Positions 1 to 8,469 of a stretch of 64,000 nt of DNA are shown piece after piece; positions within the stretch are counted from its first letter, which is position 1, and the number at the start of each line of letters is the position of its first letter. The notes beneath the pieces are model-generated. The model was not told the DNA's origin, searched no databases, and was given only the letters and a program-made list of their open reading frames with translations. The position numbers and the translations under genes are program-made. This stretch comes from Opitutaceae bacterium TAV5 (lineage in GTDB: Bacteria; Verrucomicrobiota; Verrucomicrobiia; Opitutales; Opitutaceae), in the NCBI GenBank assembly GCA_000242935.3, contig CP007053.1, positions 5,875,001 to 5,939,000 of the forward strand. The letters are read 5' to 3'.

Positions 1-577
1 CCTGATTTTTCTCCCCGGTTTTTCGACCGCCGAAAAAGTCTCGGCCGTCTCCGGGCGCGGCGTGGGCATGGATGTGGTGAGGCGCAACATCGAAAAACTC
101 GGCGGCCAGATCCAGATCGTCTCGGAAGTCGGCGGCGGTTCGCGGTTCGCCATCCGTCTGCCGCTGACCACGGCGATCATCGACGGCCTGCTGGTGCGCG
201 TGGGCGAGGATCATTTCATCCTGCCGAGCCTCGCGGTGCAGATGGCGTTGCGGCCGGCGCGCGCGGCGCTGGCCACGATCCAGGGCCAGGGCGAGGTGCT
301 CGATCATCGCGGGAAAATCCTGCCGCTCCACCGCCTGCACCGGCGTTTTGCGATCCGCGATGCAGTGGAGGATCCGGCTGCGGGCATCGTGGTCATCCTG
401 GAGGATGCTGGCCGCGCCCGGGCGCTGCTCGTGGACGAACTCGTGAACAAGCAGGAAGTGGTCGTGAAAAATCTCGGCAGTTTCCTGCAAAACCTTCCCG
501 GCGTGGCGGGCGGCGCGATCCTCGGCGACGGCAACATCGCCCTCATCCTCGACCCCGCCTCGCTCTGCGCGGCGTGA
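1..577 (+). CDS. cheA: Chemotaxis histidine kinase CheA, C-terminal part
   Basis: The reading frame is open from base 2 to a TGA at 575-577, so this is the last 191 residues of a gene that begins before the window. It starts inside the ATP-binding domain: FSTAEKVSAVSGRGVGMDVV is the end of the HATPase region with the G2-type GVGMD box. It continues into a CheW-like regulatory domain (TTAIIDGLLVRVGEDHFILP onward, ending LGDGNIALILDPASL). CheA phosphorylates CheY and CheB in response to chemoreceptors at the inner membrane. It is followed 46 bases later by an HDOD gene on the same strand. Histidine-phosphotransfer and dimerisation domains lie outside the window. Confidence 0.93.
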   Translation, partial: LIFLPGFSTAEKVSAVSGRGVGMDVVRRNIEKLGGQIQIVSEVGGGSRFAIRLPLTTAIIDGLLVRVGEDHFILPSLAVQMALRPARAALATIQGQGEVLDHRGKILPLHRLHRRFAIRDAVEDPAAGIVVILEDAGRARALLVDELVNKQEVVVKNLGSFLQNLPGVAGGAILGDGNIALILDPASLCAA

Positions 578-623
578 TTCCGCCGGTCACCCCTTCCGGA
601 GCAACGCCCTCCTTTTTTCGACC

Positions 624-1508
624 ATGCCGCGATCGACGCCCCCTTCTCTCGATGACGTTTGCGAGCGCGCCCTGCAACTGCCGAGCGCGCCGACCTTGCT
701 GCCGCGGTTGCTGGACGCGCTGGAGCAGGCGGACACCACCATCGACGAGATGGAGGCGGTGATCCGGGTGGACCCGGTGCTGGCCGGCTCGGTGCTGCGG
801 CTGGCCAACTCCGCCCATTTCGCCGCGTCGGACATGCGCGTGGAGTCGTTGCACGAGGCGGTGCTCCGGCTCGGCCAGAAGGAAATCTACCGGCTGGCGG
901 CGCTTTCCGTGGCGGGCTGCTGGGCGATGTACGAGACTGGCGGATACGGATGGGAGCCGGGCGATTTTTGCCGGGCGACGCTCGTCACCGCCGTGGCCGC
1001 GGAAGTGCTGGCCGGGCGGAGCGGGTGGGTAAAGCCCGAGGTTGCCTACGCGGCGGGGCTGGTGCAGGGACTTGGCAAGCTGGCCCTGGCGTGGAGTTGC
1101 GGCGGGGAGTTTCCCGCGATCCGCCGTTACCGGAAAAAACACGATTGCCTCTGGCCGGAGGCCGAGACGGCCGTGCTCGGCTACAACCACGCGACGGTGA
1201 CGGCCGGGCTGCTGCGCCGGTGGCGTTTCCCGGAGATGTTTGTGGCGGCGGCGGAGAACAACCCGCCCGAGGCGTCCATGGACGCCCGCTACCTGCCGCT
1301 GGCGGTGCACCTGCACGCGGCAAATTACCTGGCGGCGAGCTTCGGGGCAGGGCAGGGGGAGGATGCGTTTCTGGTGCGGCTCAACGCGCCGCTGCTGGAG
1401 GAGTGGGGCTTTACCGCCGGCGTTCTGGAGGCGGCGCTGCCGGAAGTGTTCGGGCGGGCGACGCGGCTGCTGCGCGACAAGCTGTATACGGGGCGAATCG
1501 TGTTCTGA
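624..1508 (+). CDS. HDOD domain protein
   Basis: A 294-residue soluble protein with an HDOD domain over roughly residues 10-210: early LPSAPTLLPRLL, then IDEMEAVIRVDPVLAGSVLRLANSAHF and LHEAVLRLGQKEIYRLA. HDOD proteins are HD-related but usually lack phosphohydrolase metal ligands, and they commonly act as signalling scaffolds beside chemotaxis or two-component genes. It directly follows cheA, so a chemotaxis-linked role is likely, but the target is unknown. Two more HDOD proteins occur near the right end of the window. A GC hairpin repeat lies just past its stop and may end transcription. Confidence 0.85.
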   Translation: MPRSTPPSLDDVCERALQLPSAPTLLPRLLDALEQADTTIDEMEAVIRVDPVLAGSVLRLANSAHFAASDMRVESLHEAVLRLGQKEIYRLAALSVAGCWAMYETGGYGWEPGDFCRATLVTAVAAEVLAGRSGWVKPEVAYAAGLVQGLGKLALAWSCGGEFPAIRRYRKKHDCLWPEAETAVLGYNHATVTAGLLRRWRFPEMFVAAAENNPPEASMDARYLPLAVHLHAANYLAASFGAGQGEDAFLVRLNAPLLEEWGFTAGVLEAALPEVFGRATRLLRDKLYTGRIVF

Positions 1509-1545
1509 TACCAACGGCCCCGAAACCTTCGGAATTAATAAAGAA

Positions 1546-1597
1546 CCTCGGGGCAAGCCCCGAGGTATTGGAGCGGCGGCGGGGACGCCGCCGCTCC
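1546..1597. repeat. Two GC-rich hairpins between convergent genes
   Basis: A perfect 9-bp stem (CCTCGGGGC, loop AA, bases 1546-1565) is followed by a 12-bp stem (1570-1581 with 1586-1597, loop GGGA). The second hairpin shares an exact 24-base match (1575-1598) with bases 22721-22744 inside the flhF-like gene, so it belongs to a dispersed repeat. It sits between the ends of the converging HDOD and cheD genes, where it could act as a bidirectional terminator, although no clear T tract follows. Confidence 0.75.
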
Positions 1598-1608
1598 GCC
1601 AAACCGGA

Positions 1609-2130
1609 TCAACCCATTTCCACGCAGGTGGTCCGGTCCGGCCGCCGGAGGGTGAGGCGGCCGGTGGCGAGGTCGAGGTGGAGGGTGCGGTTGACCACGC
1701 CGCCGGAGTCGTTGCCGATGATCGGGCAGCCGTAGACGGCCAGCATGCGCAGCACCGCGACAGTATTACGTTCACCGATACGAAAGACATCCGGGCCTCC
1801 CGAAACGCTCGCGCCGCCGGCGACGAAGAGCCGCAGCCGTCGGCGTTCGGTGCGGATGCCGGCGAGGGCGTTGAACAGCGCGGGGATGCCGCTGTCGGCA
1901 AACATCGCGGGCTGCTGCGCCGCCTTGTCGGGGGCGAGCGATGACTCCGGCAGCATGATGTGCAGGATGCCGCCGCCGCGCGCCGCCGGATCGAAAGCGA
2001 CGACGGCCACGCACGACCCGAGCGCGTAGGTGCTGAGGGTGACGCCCGGGTTGTTGGAGACGGCGAGTTCACCCACGCCGATGATGACGCGTTGCGGGAA
2101 AAGGCTGACGGGTGCGGGTGAGCCGGGCAT
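1609..2130 (-). CDS. cheD: Chemoreceptor glutamine deamidase CheD
   Basis: CheD deamidates glutamines of chemoreceptors and, in some species, binds the phosphatase CheC. The ATG at 2130 gives 173 residues, the usual length; the frame is open further upstream only as a shadow of cheB. The motif TYALGSC and then GGGILHIMLPES give Thr34, Cys40 and His57, with the same spacing as the Thr21-Cys27-His44 catalytic set of the Thermotoga enzyme. It starts 8 bases after the cheB stop and is the last gene of a cheR-cheB-cheD operon. Confidence 0.95.
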   Translation of the reverse strand: MPGSPAPVSLFPQRVIIGVGELAVSNNPGVTLSTYALGSCVAVVAFDPAARGGGILHIMLPESSLAPDKAAQQPAMFADSGIPALFNALAGIRTERRRLRLFVAGGASVSGGPDVFRIGERNTVAVLRMLAVYGCPIIGNDSGGVVNRTLHLDLATGRLTLRRPDRTTCVEMG

Positions 2131-2138
2131 CGGTGGAA

Positions 2139-3422
2139 TCAGGTGACCGCGCGGGCGGGCGCCCCGTCCGCCACCGCCCGGAGGAGAAAGTCGGGGATGT
2201 CGTCGAGCGCCACCTGGCGCTGCGCGGCTCCCGTTTCCCAGGCCACACGCGGCATGCCGTAGACGATGCAACTCGCCTCGTCCTGGGCAAACGTCACCGC
2301 CCCGGCACGGCGCAGCCGGAGCAGGCCGTCGGCGCCGTCCTTGCCCATGCCGGTGAGCACCCCGGCGATGGCATGCCGGCCGGCGCATTCGGCGGCCGAG
2401 CGGAAAAGCAGGTCTACCGCCGGACGCTGGTGCCAGACGCGCGGGCCGTCGACGACGCGCACGCGCCAGACGCCGCCCGCGGGAGCGGCGCCCGGCGGGC
2501 GGGGTTCGACGAGCAGATGGAGATTGCCCGGCGCGACGAGCGCCACGCCGGGCAGCAGCAGGTCGCCGTCCACGGCCTCGCGCACCTCGAACGCGCAGAG
2601 TTTGCCGAGGCGTTCGGCGAAGGCTCGGGAAAAGGTTGCCGGGATGTGTTGCACGATGGCGACGGGCGGCAGGCCGCCGGGCAGCCGGGTGAGCACCTGG
2701 CGCAGCGCTTCGGTGCCGCCGGTCGAGGCTCCGAGCACGATAAGCCGCCGGGGCGAGGGCGCCGGCCCCGCGTAGCGCAGGGGCGCGGCCGGCGGAGGGG
2801 ATGGAGCCGGAAGCGGGGAGACGGAAACGACCGGTCCGCCGGGAGCGGGAACCGGGGCGGGGGCCGCACCCGGCCCCGGCGGCAGGGGGGGCGGGAGAGC
2901 GCACCGGCCGGGGTCGGGGGGCGTTGCCGGTTTCGCCGGGACGCCGGCCGCGCCGAACATGGATTCGCCGGGGCGCAACGCGCCCGCGTCTCCCCGGCGA
3001 ACGCGCGCGTGCGCGGCGGCCTTGACCTTGGCGACCAGTTGCGAGCCCAGTTCGCCGAACGAGAAGGGGCCGTCGGGCTTGCCGATCACATCGACCGCGC
3101 CGAGCCGCAGCGCGTCCAGCGCCTGGTGCGAACCCTGTTGCGTGAGCGAGCTCATGATGACGACCGGCAAGGGATGCTCGGCCATGAGAATGCGCAGGAA
3201 CGTGAGCCCGTCCATCCGGGGCATCTCGAGATCGAGCGTGAGCACGTCGGGTTGCAGCCGCAGGATCTTGTCGCGCGCGATGTACGGATCCATCGCGGTG
3301 CCGGCGACCTCGATGTCGGGATCGCGGGAGAGGGCGTCGCTGACGAGGTGGCGGACGACGGCGGAATCATCCACGACGAGAACGCGGACAGGTTTTCCGG
3401 GGCGGGGAGAGTGTGGCATCAT
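2139..3422 (-). CDS. cheB: Chemotaxis methylesterase/deamidase CheB
   Basis: A 427-residue response regulator that removes methyl groups from chemoreceptors. The N-terminal receiver has the acidic pair D18-D19, phospho-acceptor D64 (LTLDLEMPRMDG) and KPDG near residue 115. A long Pro/Ala-rich linker (about residues 150-225) joins it to the esterase domain with GASTGG (nucleophile Ser), QHIP (His) and GMGKDGADG (Asp region). The linker is longer than usual. The first ATG shares one base with the cheR stop (TAATG), so the two are translationally coupled; a second ATG follows at once. CheA encoded just to the left is the expected phosphodonor. Confidence 0.96.
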   Translation of the reverse strand: MMPHSPRPGKPVRVLVVDDSAVVRHLVSDALSRDPDIEVAGTAMDPYIARDKILRLQPDVLTLDLEMPRMDGLTFLRILMAEHPLPVVIMSSLTQQGSHQALDALRLGAVDVIGKPDGPFSFGELGSQLVAKVKAAAHARVRRGDAGALRPGESMFGAAGVPAKPATPPDPGRCALPPPLPPGPGAAPAPVPAPGGPVVSVSPLPAPSPPPAAPLRYAGPAPSPRRLIVLGASTGGTEALRQVLTRLPGGLPPVAIVQHIPATFSRAFAERLGKLCAFEVREAVDGDLLLPGVALVAPGNLHLLVEPRPPGAAPAGGVWRVRVVDGPRVWHQRPAVDLLFRSAAECAGRHAIAGVLTGMGKDGADGLLRLRRAGAVTFAQDEASCIVYGMPRVAWETGAAQRQVALDDIPDFLLRAVADGAPARAVT

Positions 3423-4345
3423 TACCGGTCGTGTCGGGCGGCGGCATCGGGAGCGCGCCAGGTGGCGGGACGGATCATCCGGAGCGAATGGGAGAGGCCG
3501 GAGAGGCTTTCGGAGTGTCCGACCAGCAGCCATCCGCCGGGCACGAGCTGGCGGGTGAGGCGGCCGATCAGCTCCTCCTGGGTCGGTCGGTCGAAGTAGA
3601 TCATGACGTTGCGGCAAAAAATGACGTGAAACGGTCCGGCAAACGGCGGCGCGCCGGCGAGCAGGTTGCTCCGGGCGAACTGCACGCGAGCGGCCAGCGC
3701 CGGGCGCACGCGGCAAAGCCCCTCCGCCGCGCCCGCGTAACCGGTTTCGAAATACGCCTTGGCCAGCGCCGGGTCCATCCGGGCGAGGGATTCGGGCGGA
3801 TAGACGCCGGCCCTGGCCCGCGCGAGGACGCGCGCGGAGATGTCGCTGGCCTGGACGGTCCATGGCCATGCATCGGCTCCGTGCAGTTGCCGGTCGAGCG
3901 TGATGGCGATGGACCAGGGCTCCTCGCCGCTCGAACAGGCGGCGCTCCACACGCGCAGCGCCGGCCAGTGTTCGCGCGCGCGTCGCGCGAGGAGCTCGGG
4001 CAGGATCAGTTCGCGCAGGGTGGCGAAGTGGCTCTCCTCGCGGAAAAAATACGTGTGGTTGGTGGAGATGGCGTCGATCAGGTGCCCGACCTCGTCCTCC
4101 CCGCCGGGCGCCCGGAGGAGCCGGCAATACTCGCCGATCGAGGACAGCCGGGTGGCGCGCAGCCGCTTGCCGAGCCGGGCGGAGACAAGCTCCTGCTTGC
4201 CGGGTCCCAGGTTGATGCGGCTGCGCCGGTAAACGAGTTCGCGGATGAACTGGTATTCGGTGTCGGATATCACGATGTGTCTTGCGTCCTGCGCTTCCGG
4301 ATATCGGCGCATTCCGCGGCAAATGAACCGCAAAGACTCCGCCAC
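3422..4345 (-). CDS. cheR: Chemotaxis methyltransferase CheR
   Basis: CheR methylates glutamates of chemoreceptors using S-adenosylmethionine. The 307-residue frame contains the N-terminal helical domain (ISDTEYQFIRELVYRRSRI, LVSARLGKRLR), the receptor-facing NHTYFFREESHF stretch, the SAM-binding loop VWSAACSSGEEPWSIAI and the later FCRNVMIYFD motif. It is the first gene of cheR-cheB-cheD. The start is uncertain: ATG at 4345 is the longest, and ATG at 4312 or a GTG near ISDTEY would fit the family length (270-290 aa) better. Its 5' end lies close to the upstream elements of the divergent flgB promoter. Confidence 0.94.
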   Translation of the reverse strand: MAESLRFICRGMRRYPEAQDARHIVISDTEYQFIRELVYRRSRINLGPGKQELVSARLGKRLRATRLSSIGEYCRLLRAPGGEDEVGHLIDAISTNHTYFFREESHFATLRELILPELLARRAREHWPALRVWSAACSSGEEPWSIAITLDRQLHGADAWPWTVQASDISARVLARARAGVYPPESLARMDPALAKAYFETGYAGAAEGLCRVRPALAARVQFARSNLLAGAPPFAGPFHVIFCRNVMIYFDRPTQEELIGRLTRQLVPGGWLLVGHSESLSGLSHSLRMIRPATWRAPDAAARHDR

Positions 4346-4346
4346 C

Positions 4347-4361
4347 CGGCAAAATCTGCCG
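4347..4361 (+). promoter_or_regulatory. Candidate enhancer dyad upstream of flgB
   Basis: Sequence CGGCA-N5-TGCCG (CGGCAAAATCTGCCG), 97 bases before the -24 element of the flgB promoter. The same dyad core occurs upstream of the flhB and flgF sigma-54 promoters. Upstream palindromes at this distance are typical binding sites of NtrC-type activators; assignment to the activator at 27537-29054 is inference. Confidence 0.5.
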
Positions 4362-4458
4362 CCAGCCTCGCCGCCGTCCGACGGGAACAGAGCGGGTTCG
4401 TCCTGTTTTATTTTTTATCAGACTCATATCCATTATGATGTGAATGTGATAATCCGCA

Positions 4459-4474
4459 TGGCATCCGCATTGCT
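4459..4474 (+). promoter_or_regulatory. Sigma-54 type promoter for flgB
   Basis: TGGCAT-CCGCA-TTGCT matches the -24/-12 consensus TGGCAC-N5-TTGCW, with GG and GC at the required 12-base interval. It ends 14 bases before the flgB start. Transcription from it would begin near 4485, which puts the purine-rich AAGGAAGGAG (4475-4484) upstream of the predicted first base. Confidence 0.7.
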
Positions 4475-4488
4475 AAGGAAGGAGCGCG

Positions 4489-4893
4489 ATGATCGAACCC
4501 GTTTTTCAGCCCGACAATTACCAGCTGGCGAGGAAGCTTCTGGATGCCGCCGTGCTGCGTCACGAGGCCATCGCGTCCAACATCGCCAACGCCGAGACGC
4601 CGGGTTACCGCCGGGTGGATGTCTCCGGCGACTTTGCGACGGCGTTGCGGGCGCGCTTCACGCAGGCCGCCGGCGCCGGGCCGGACGCGGGCCGCGCGAG
4701 CCTGGCCGACCTCGAACCCCGTCTGGTCGAGGACGCCTCCGTGCGCACGATCCGGCCCGACGGCAACTCGGTGGAGCTGGAAGGCGAGCTGCTCGCGATG
4801 AGCCGCAACAACGTCGAGTACAATTTCCTGGCCGACGTCGTCGGCCGCCACATCAAGCACCTCAAGCTCGCCATCAGCGGGCGCACTACCTGA
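4489..4893 (+). CDS. flgB: Flagellar basal-body rod protein FlgB
   Basis: A 134-residue proximal rod protein. The family signature is clear: RHEAIASNIANAETPGYRR at residues 24-42 (rod N-terminal domain) and the C-terminal FLADVVGRHIKHLKLAISGR helix. AAGGAAGGAG ends 4 bases before the ATG. It opens the main plus-strand flagellar cluster and is followed by flgC after 41 bases. A sigma-54 promoter lies directly upstream, as expected for an early hook-basal body operon. Confidence 0.96.
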   Translation: MIEPVFQPDNYQLARKLLDAAVLRHEAIASNIANAETPGYRRVDVSGDFATALRARFTQAAGAGPDAGRASLADLEPRLVEDASVRTIRPDGNSVELEGELLAMSRNNVEYNFLADVVGRHIKHLKLAISGRTT

Positions 4894-4934
4894 CCGCCGC
4901 CCTGTCCCCTTTTCCTTTCCGCACCCTTTCCCTC

Positions 4935-5357
4935 ATGCAGCTCCTCACCGGCATCAGCGCCTCCTCCAGTGCGCTCAACGCGCAAAAAACCCGGCTCGAC
5001 ATCATCGCGCAAAACATCGCCAACGCGCACACCACGCGCGGCCCGGACGGCCGCGCCTACCAGCGCCAGACGGTGTCGTTCGAGGCCGAGCTTCTCGACC
5101 GGACCGGCCGGCTCGACGGCATGCCCCTGCGCGCGGTGCGCGTGAGCGGCGTGGGCAACGATCCCACGCCGGGCCAGCGCATCTACGATCCGCAGCATCC
5201 CGACGCCGACGCCGGCGGCATGGTGACGCTGCCCAATGTCAACCTCGCCTGGGAGATGGTCGATCTCATCACCGCCTCCCGCACCTACGAGGCCAATCTC
5301 GAGGTCGTGAAAAGCTCCCGGCAACTCGCGATGAAAGCGATCGAGATCGGCCAGTAA
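4935..5357 (+). CDS. flgC: Flagellar basal-body rod protein FlgC
   Basis: A 140-residue rod protein beginning MQLLTGISASSSALNAQ. It has the rod signature RLDIIAQNIANAHTTRGPDG and the conserved C-terminal sequence NVNLAWEMVDLITASRTYEANLEV followed by SRQLAMKAIEIGQ. The open frame continues upstream through flgB, but the ATG at 4935 matches the family N-terminus. FlgB, FlgC and FliE form the proximal rod and the junction to the MS ring; all three are adjacent here. Confidence 0.96.
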   Translation: MQLLTGISASSSALNAQKTRLDIIAQNIANAHTTRGPDGRAYQRQTVSFEAELLDRTGRLDGMPLRAVRVSGVGNDPTPGQRIYDPQHPDADAGGMVTLPNVNLAWEMVDLITASRTYEANLEVVKSSRQLAMKAIEIGQ

Positions 5358-5415
5358 TCCTTTCCCTCCTGTATCCGTTCCGTCAACACCACGTCCGCCC
5401 GCGTCTTTCCCTCCC

Positions 5416-5793
5416 ATGCCTATCGTCGGAATCATCTCGCCCGCAGCGGTCCGCGCTCCCGGATTTCCCGAATACGACGCCCTTGCCCGGCTGGCGCCGG
5501 CCCCGGCGGCCTCTCCCGCGGCCGATACCGCCGGCCAGGCCTCCCCCGCCTCCGCGGCCAACGGCGCCGCCGCCATCGATTTCGGCGTATTGCTCGAAAA
5601 AGCGGTCAACGCCGTCAACGACCGCCAGCAGGCCGCCACGGAAGCCACCCGCGCCGTCCTGCTCGGCGAGAGCGACAAACTCCACCAGAGCGTGATCGCG
5701 GCGCAGGAAGCCTCGGTCGCCTTCAGCCTCATGGTCGAGGTGCGCAACAAGGTGGTCGAGGGTTACCAGGAGCTCATGCGCATGTCGATCTGA
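5416..5793 (+). CDS. fliE: Flagellar hook-basal body complex protein FliE
   Basis: A 125-residue protein that joins the MS ring to the rod. The Ala/Pro-rich N-terminal third is variable; the C-terminal half is typical FliE: FGVLLEKAVNAVNDRQQAA, LGESDKLHQSVIAAQEASVAF and MVEVRNKVVEGYQELMRMSI. It lies between flgC and fliF, the usual place. Confidence 0.94.
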   Translation: MPIVGIISPAAVRAPGFPEYDALARLAPAPAASPAADTAGQASPASAANGAAAIDFGVLLEKAVNAVNDRQQAATEATRAVLLGESDKLHQSVIAAQEASVAFSLMVEVRNKVVEGYQELMRMSI

Positions 5794-5848
5794 GCCGCCG
5801 CCGCCACCCGCCGATGTAACGTTATCCGATTCGCCGCCGCCTTCCCTC

Positions 5849-7432
5849 ATGACGTCCTTCCTTCAGTCGCTGACCGCTCTCTGGAAACAGCTCGGGCTCA
5901 ACCAGCGCATTTCCCTGATCGTCGCCACCCTCGCCGTGACCGGCGCGGTCGCGGCGCTCGTGGTCTGGTCGCGCCAGCCCGATTACCGGCTGCTTTACGG
6001 CCGGCTGGCCGACAAGGATTCCGCCGCCATCGTCAGCACGCTCCAGGCGCAGGGCGTGGCGTATCGCCTCACGCCGGACGGCGCCGGCGTTTACGTGCCC
6101 GCCACCCAGGTGCACCGGCTGCGCATGGAGCTCGCCGGCAAGGGGCTGCCCGGCGGCGAGGGTGTCGGCTTCGAGATTTTCGACAAGGGCCAGTTCGGCC
6201 TCAGCGATTTTGTACAGCGCACCAACTACACCCGCGCCCTCCAGGGCGAACTGGCGCGCACCATCTCGCAGCTCGACGGCGTGGCGCGCGCCCGCGTCAT
6301 GATCGTGCAGCCTGAAAACCGCCTCCTGCTCATCGACCAAGGCGTGAAGCCCACCGCCTCCGTCTTCGTGGAACTCTCCGCGCCCCGGCTCGACACCGAG
6401 GCGGTCAACTCGATCCGCAACCTCGTGGCCAACGCCGTGCAGGGCCTCTCGCCCGACCAGGTCGCCGTCGTCGACCAGAAGGGCCGCGTGCTCTCGGCCG
6501 AGTTGCAGGACGACCCGACGCTCGCCAACGCCTCCAGCCAGATGCGCTACCGCCAGCAGGTGGAGGAGTATTTCGCGCGCAAGGTCGAGTCGCTGCTCGC
6601 GCCGGTCGTCGGCCCGGGCAACGCCGTCGTGCGCGTCTCCGCCACGATCGACACCGAGGCCGCGACGCGCGTCGAGGAGCGGTACGATCCCGACGTGCAG
6701 GTCGTGCGCACGCAGACCACGACCGAGGACGTGACCAACTCCAGCGAAGCCCGCGCCGGCGGCACCGTCGGCGTGACGGCCAATACCGGCGGTCCGCCCC
6801 CGCCGACCGACCAGGCGCGTCCCACCGTCACCAACGACCAGACGCGCAAGAACCGCACACTTTCCTACGAGATCAACCGCACGCTCACCAACACCACCCG
6901 CGCCCCCGGCACGATCCGCAGCCTCACCGCCGCCGTCTTCGTCGCGCCGCGCCCCGCGGCCTCCGCGGACGGAGAGCCGGCGCCCCGCACCGAAGCCGAA
7001 CTCGACGCCCTGCGGCAGATCGTCATCAACGCCCTCGGGCTCCGCGCCTCGGCCATGCCCGGCCAGCGGGTCGAGGATCTCGTCGCCTTGCAGGAGATGC
7101 CCTTCCGGAGCGCGCCGGTCGACGAACGTATCGAACAACTGCATACGGAGACGCGCGTGCAGGGCTGGATCGAGGCCGCGAGCCGCTATGTGGCGGTGGC
7201 CGTGGCGCTGCTCGTTTTCCTCGTCTTCTGGCGCATGCTCAGGCGCCAGCGCGCCGACACGGTGCCGGTCGAGCTGCTCGACGGCGCGCCCGCCGCCGCC
7301 GGGGCGGGCGAGGGCGGCGGCGCGGAAAAACCGGGGCCGCTCACCCCCGAAATGCTCAATGCGCTGATCCGCCAGAAACCCGCCAACATCGGCGCCGCCC
7401 TGCGCGACTGGATGACGACGAAAAAGAGCTGA
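5849..7432 (+). CDS. fliF: Flagellar MS-ring protein FliF
   Basis: A 527-residue inner-membrane protein that forms the MS ring and houses the export gate. A first membrane helix lies near residues 20-43 (ISLIVATLAVTGAVAALVVW). The YscJ/FliF ring-building region follows (residues 45-225; NYTRALQGELARTISQLDGV, ARVMIVQPENR). The periplasmic region contains a Thr/Arg-rich insert, and the second helix is near 444-465. The cytoplasmic tail ends KPANIGAALRDWMTTKKS, where FliG docks. fliG begins 7 bases after the stop. Confidence 0.97.
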   Translation: MTSFLQSLTALWKQLGLNQRISLIVATLAVTGAVAALVVWSRQPDYRLLYGRLADKDSAAIVSTLQAQGVAYRLTPDGAGVYVPATQVHRLRMELAGKGLPGGEGVGFEIFDKGQFGLSDFVQRTNYTRALQGELARTISQLDGVARARVMIVQPENRLLLIDQGVKPTASVFVELSAPRLDTEAVNSIRNLVANAVQGLSPDQVAVVDQKGRVLSAELQDDPTLANASSQMRYRQQVEEYFARKVESLLAPVVGPGNAVVRVSATIDTEAATRVEERYDPDVQVVRTQTTTEDVTNSSEARAGGTVGVTANTGGPPPPTDQARPTVTNDQTRKNRTLSYEINRTLTNTTRAPGTIRSLTAAVFVAPRPAASADGEPAPRTEAELDALRQIVINALGLRASAMPGQRVEDLVALQEMPFRSAPVDERIEQLHTETRVQGWIEAASRYVAVAVALLVFLVFWRMLRRQRADTVPVELLDGAPAAAGAGEGGGAEKPGPLTPEMLNALIRQKPANIGAALRDWMTTKKS

Positions 7433-7439
7433 ACGACCC

Positions 7440-8462
7440 ATGGCCGACATCGACTACCACAACCTCTCCCGTCTTCAGAAACTGGCGGTGTTTCTCATCG
7501 TCATCGGCCCCGAGGCGGCGGCCGAGGTGCTGAAGCATTTCGAGGACCCCGAGATCGAGCAGCTCTGCCGCGAGATGGGGCAGTTCACGCTGGTCAGCGA
7601 CGCCGTGCGCCAGCATGCCATCGACGAGTTCACGCCGATCGTCGGCGAGGGCCTGCTCTCCACCCTCGGCGGCCTCGAGTTCGCCCGCCGGGCGCTCGAG
7701 ATCGCCCGGGGCGAATACAAGGCGCAGACGCTGCTCACCCGCGTCGGCGCCAGCACGGCGCTTTCTTCCGGCGACGTTCTCGCGGACATCGCCGAGATGG
7801 AGGGTCGGCAGATTTACAACCTCGTCAAGGAAGAGCAGCCGCAGACCATCGCCTTTGTCCTCTCGTATCTGGAACCGGCCAAGGCCACGGAGATTTTTTC
7901 GCTGATCGAGCCCGACAGCCGCGACGAGATCCTCGAACGTCTCGGCACGATCGACAGCACCTCGCTCGCGCTCGTGGGCAAGGTCGTGCGCAACCTCGGC
8001 CGGCACTTCGACCGCAAGATCGCGCCGTCCTTCCACCACAGCGGCGGCGTGCGCGCCGTGGCCGATCTGCTCAACGGCATCGACAAGGATTCGTCCAAGG
8101 CGCTGCTCACCCGCCTCGAGGAGCGCAACAGCCAGCTCGGCGCGGCGATCCGGAGAAAAATGTTCAGCTTCGAGGACATCCGCCGCCTCTCGACGATGGA
8201 CCTCCAGCGCGTGCTGCGCGAGGTCGAGGCGTCGCAACTGGCGGTCGCCATGAAGTCCGCCACCGAGGCGTTGCGGGAAAAAATCTACTCCTCCCTCTCG
8301 AAGCGGGCCGGCGAGGGCCTGCGCGACGAAATCTCCATGCTCGGCCCGGTGCGCCTGCGCGATGTCGAGGCCGCGCAGGACGCGATCATCCAGACCGTCC
8401 GCCTCATGGAAGAGGAAGGCGCGATCTCCCTCGATGGCGGCGAAGCCGCGATGGTCACCTGA
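7440..8462 (+). CDS. fliG: Flagellar motor switch protein FliG
   Basis: A 340-residue rotor protein contacting FliF, FliM and the MotA stator. Seen: N-terminal KLAVFLIVIGPEAAAEVLKHF, middle-domain KEEQPQTIAFVLSYLEPAKA (family EHPQ motif read here as EQPQ), and the C-terminal torque region FSFEDIRRLSTMDLQRVLREVEASQLAVAMKSA followed by LGPVRLRDVEAAQ. Charged residues of the torque helix are present. It lies between fliF and fliH in the standard order. Confidence 0.97.
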   Translation: MADIDYHNLSRLQKLAVFLIVIGPEAAAEVLKHFEDPEIEQLCREMGQFTLVSDAVRQHAIDEFTPIVGEGLLSTLGGLEFARRALEIARGEYKAQTLLTRVGASTALSSGDVLADIAEMEGRQIYNLVKEEQPQTIAFVLSYLEPAKATEIFSLIEPDSRDEILERLGTIDSTSLALVGKVVRNLGRHFDRKIAPSFHHSGGVRAVADLLNGIDKDSSKALLTRLEERNSQLGAAIRRKMFSFEDIRRLSTMDLQRVLREVEASQLAVAMKSATEALREKIYSSLSKRAGEGLRDEISMLGPVRLRDVEAAQDAIIQTVRLMEEEGAISLDGGEAAMVT

Positions 8463-8469
8463 AACCGCC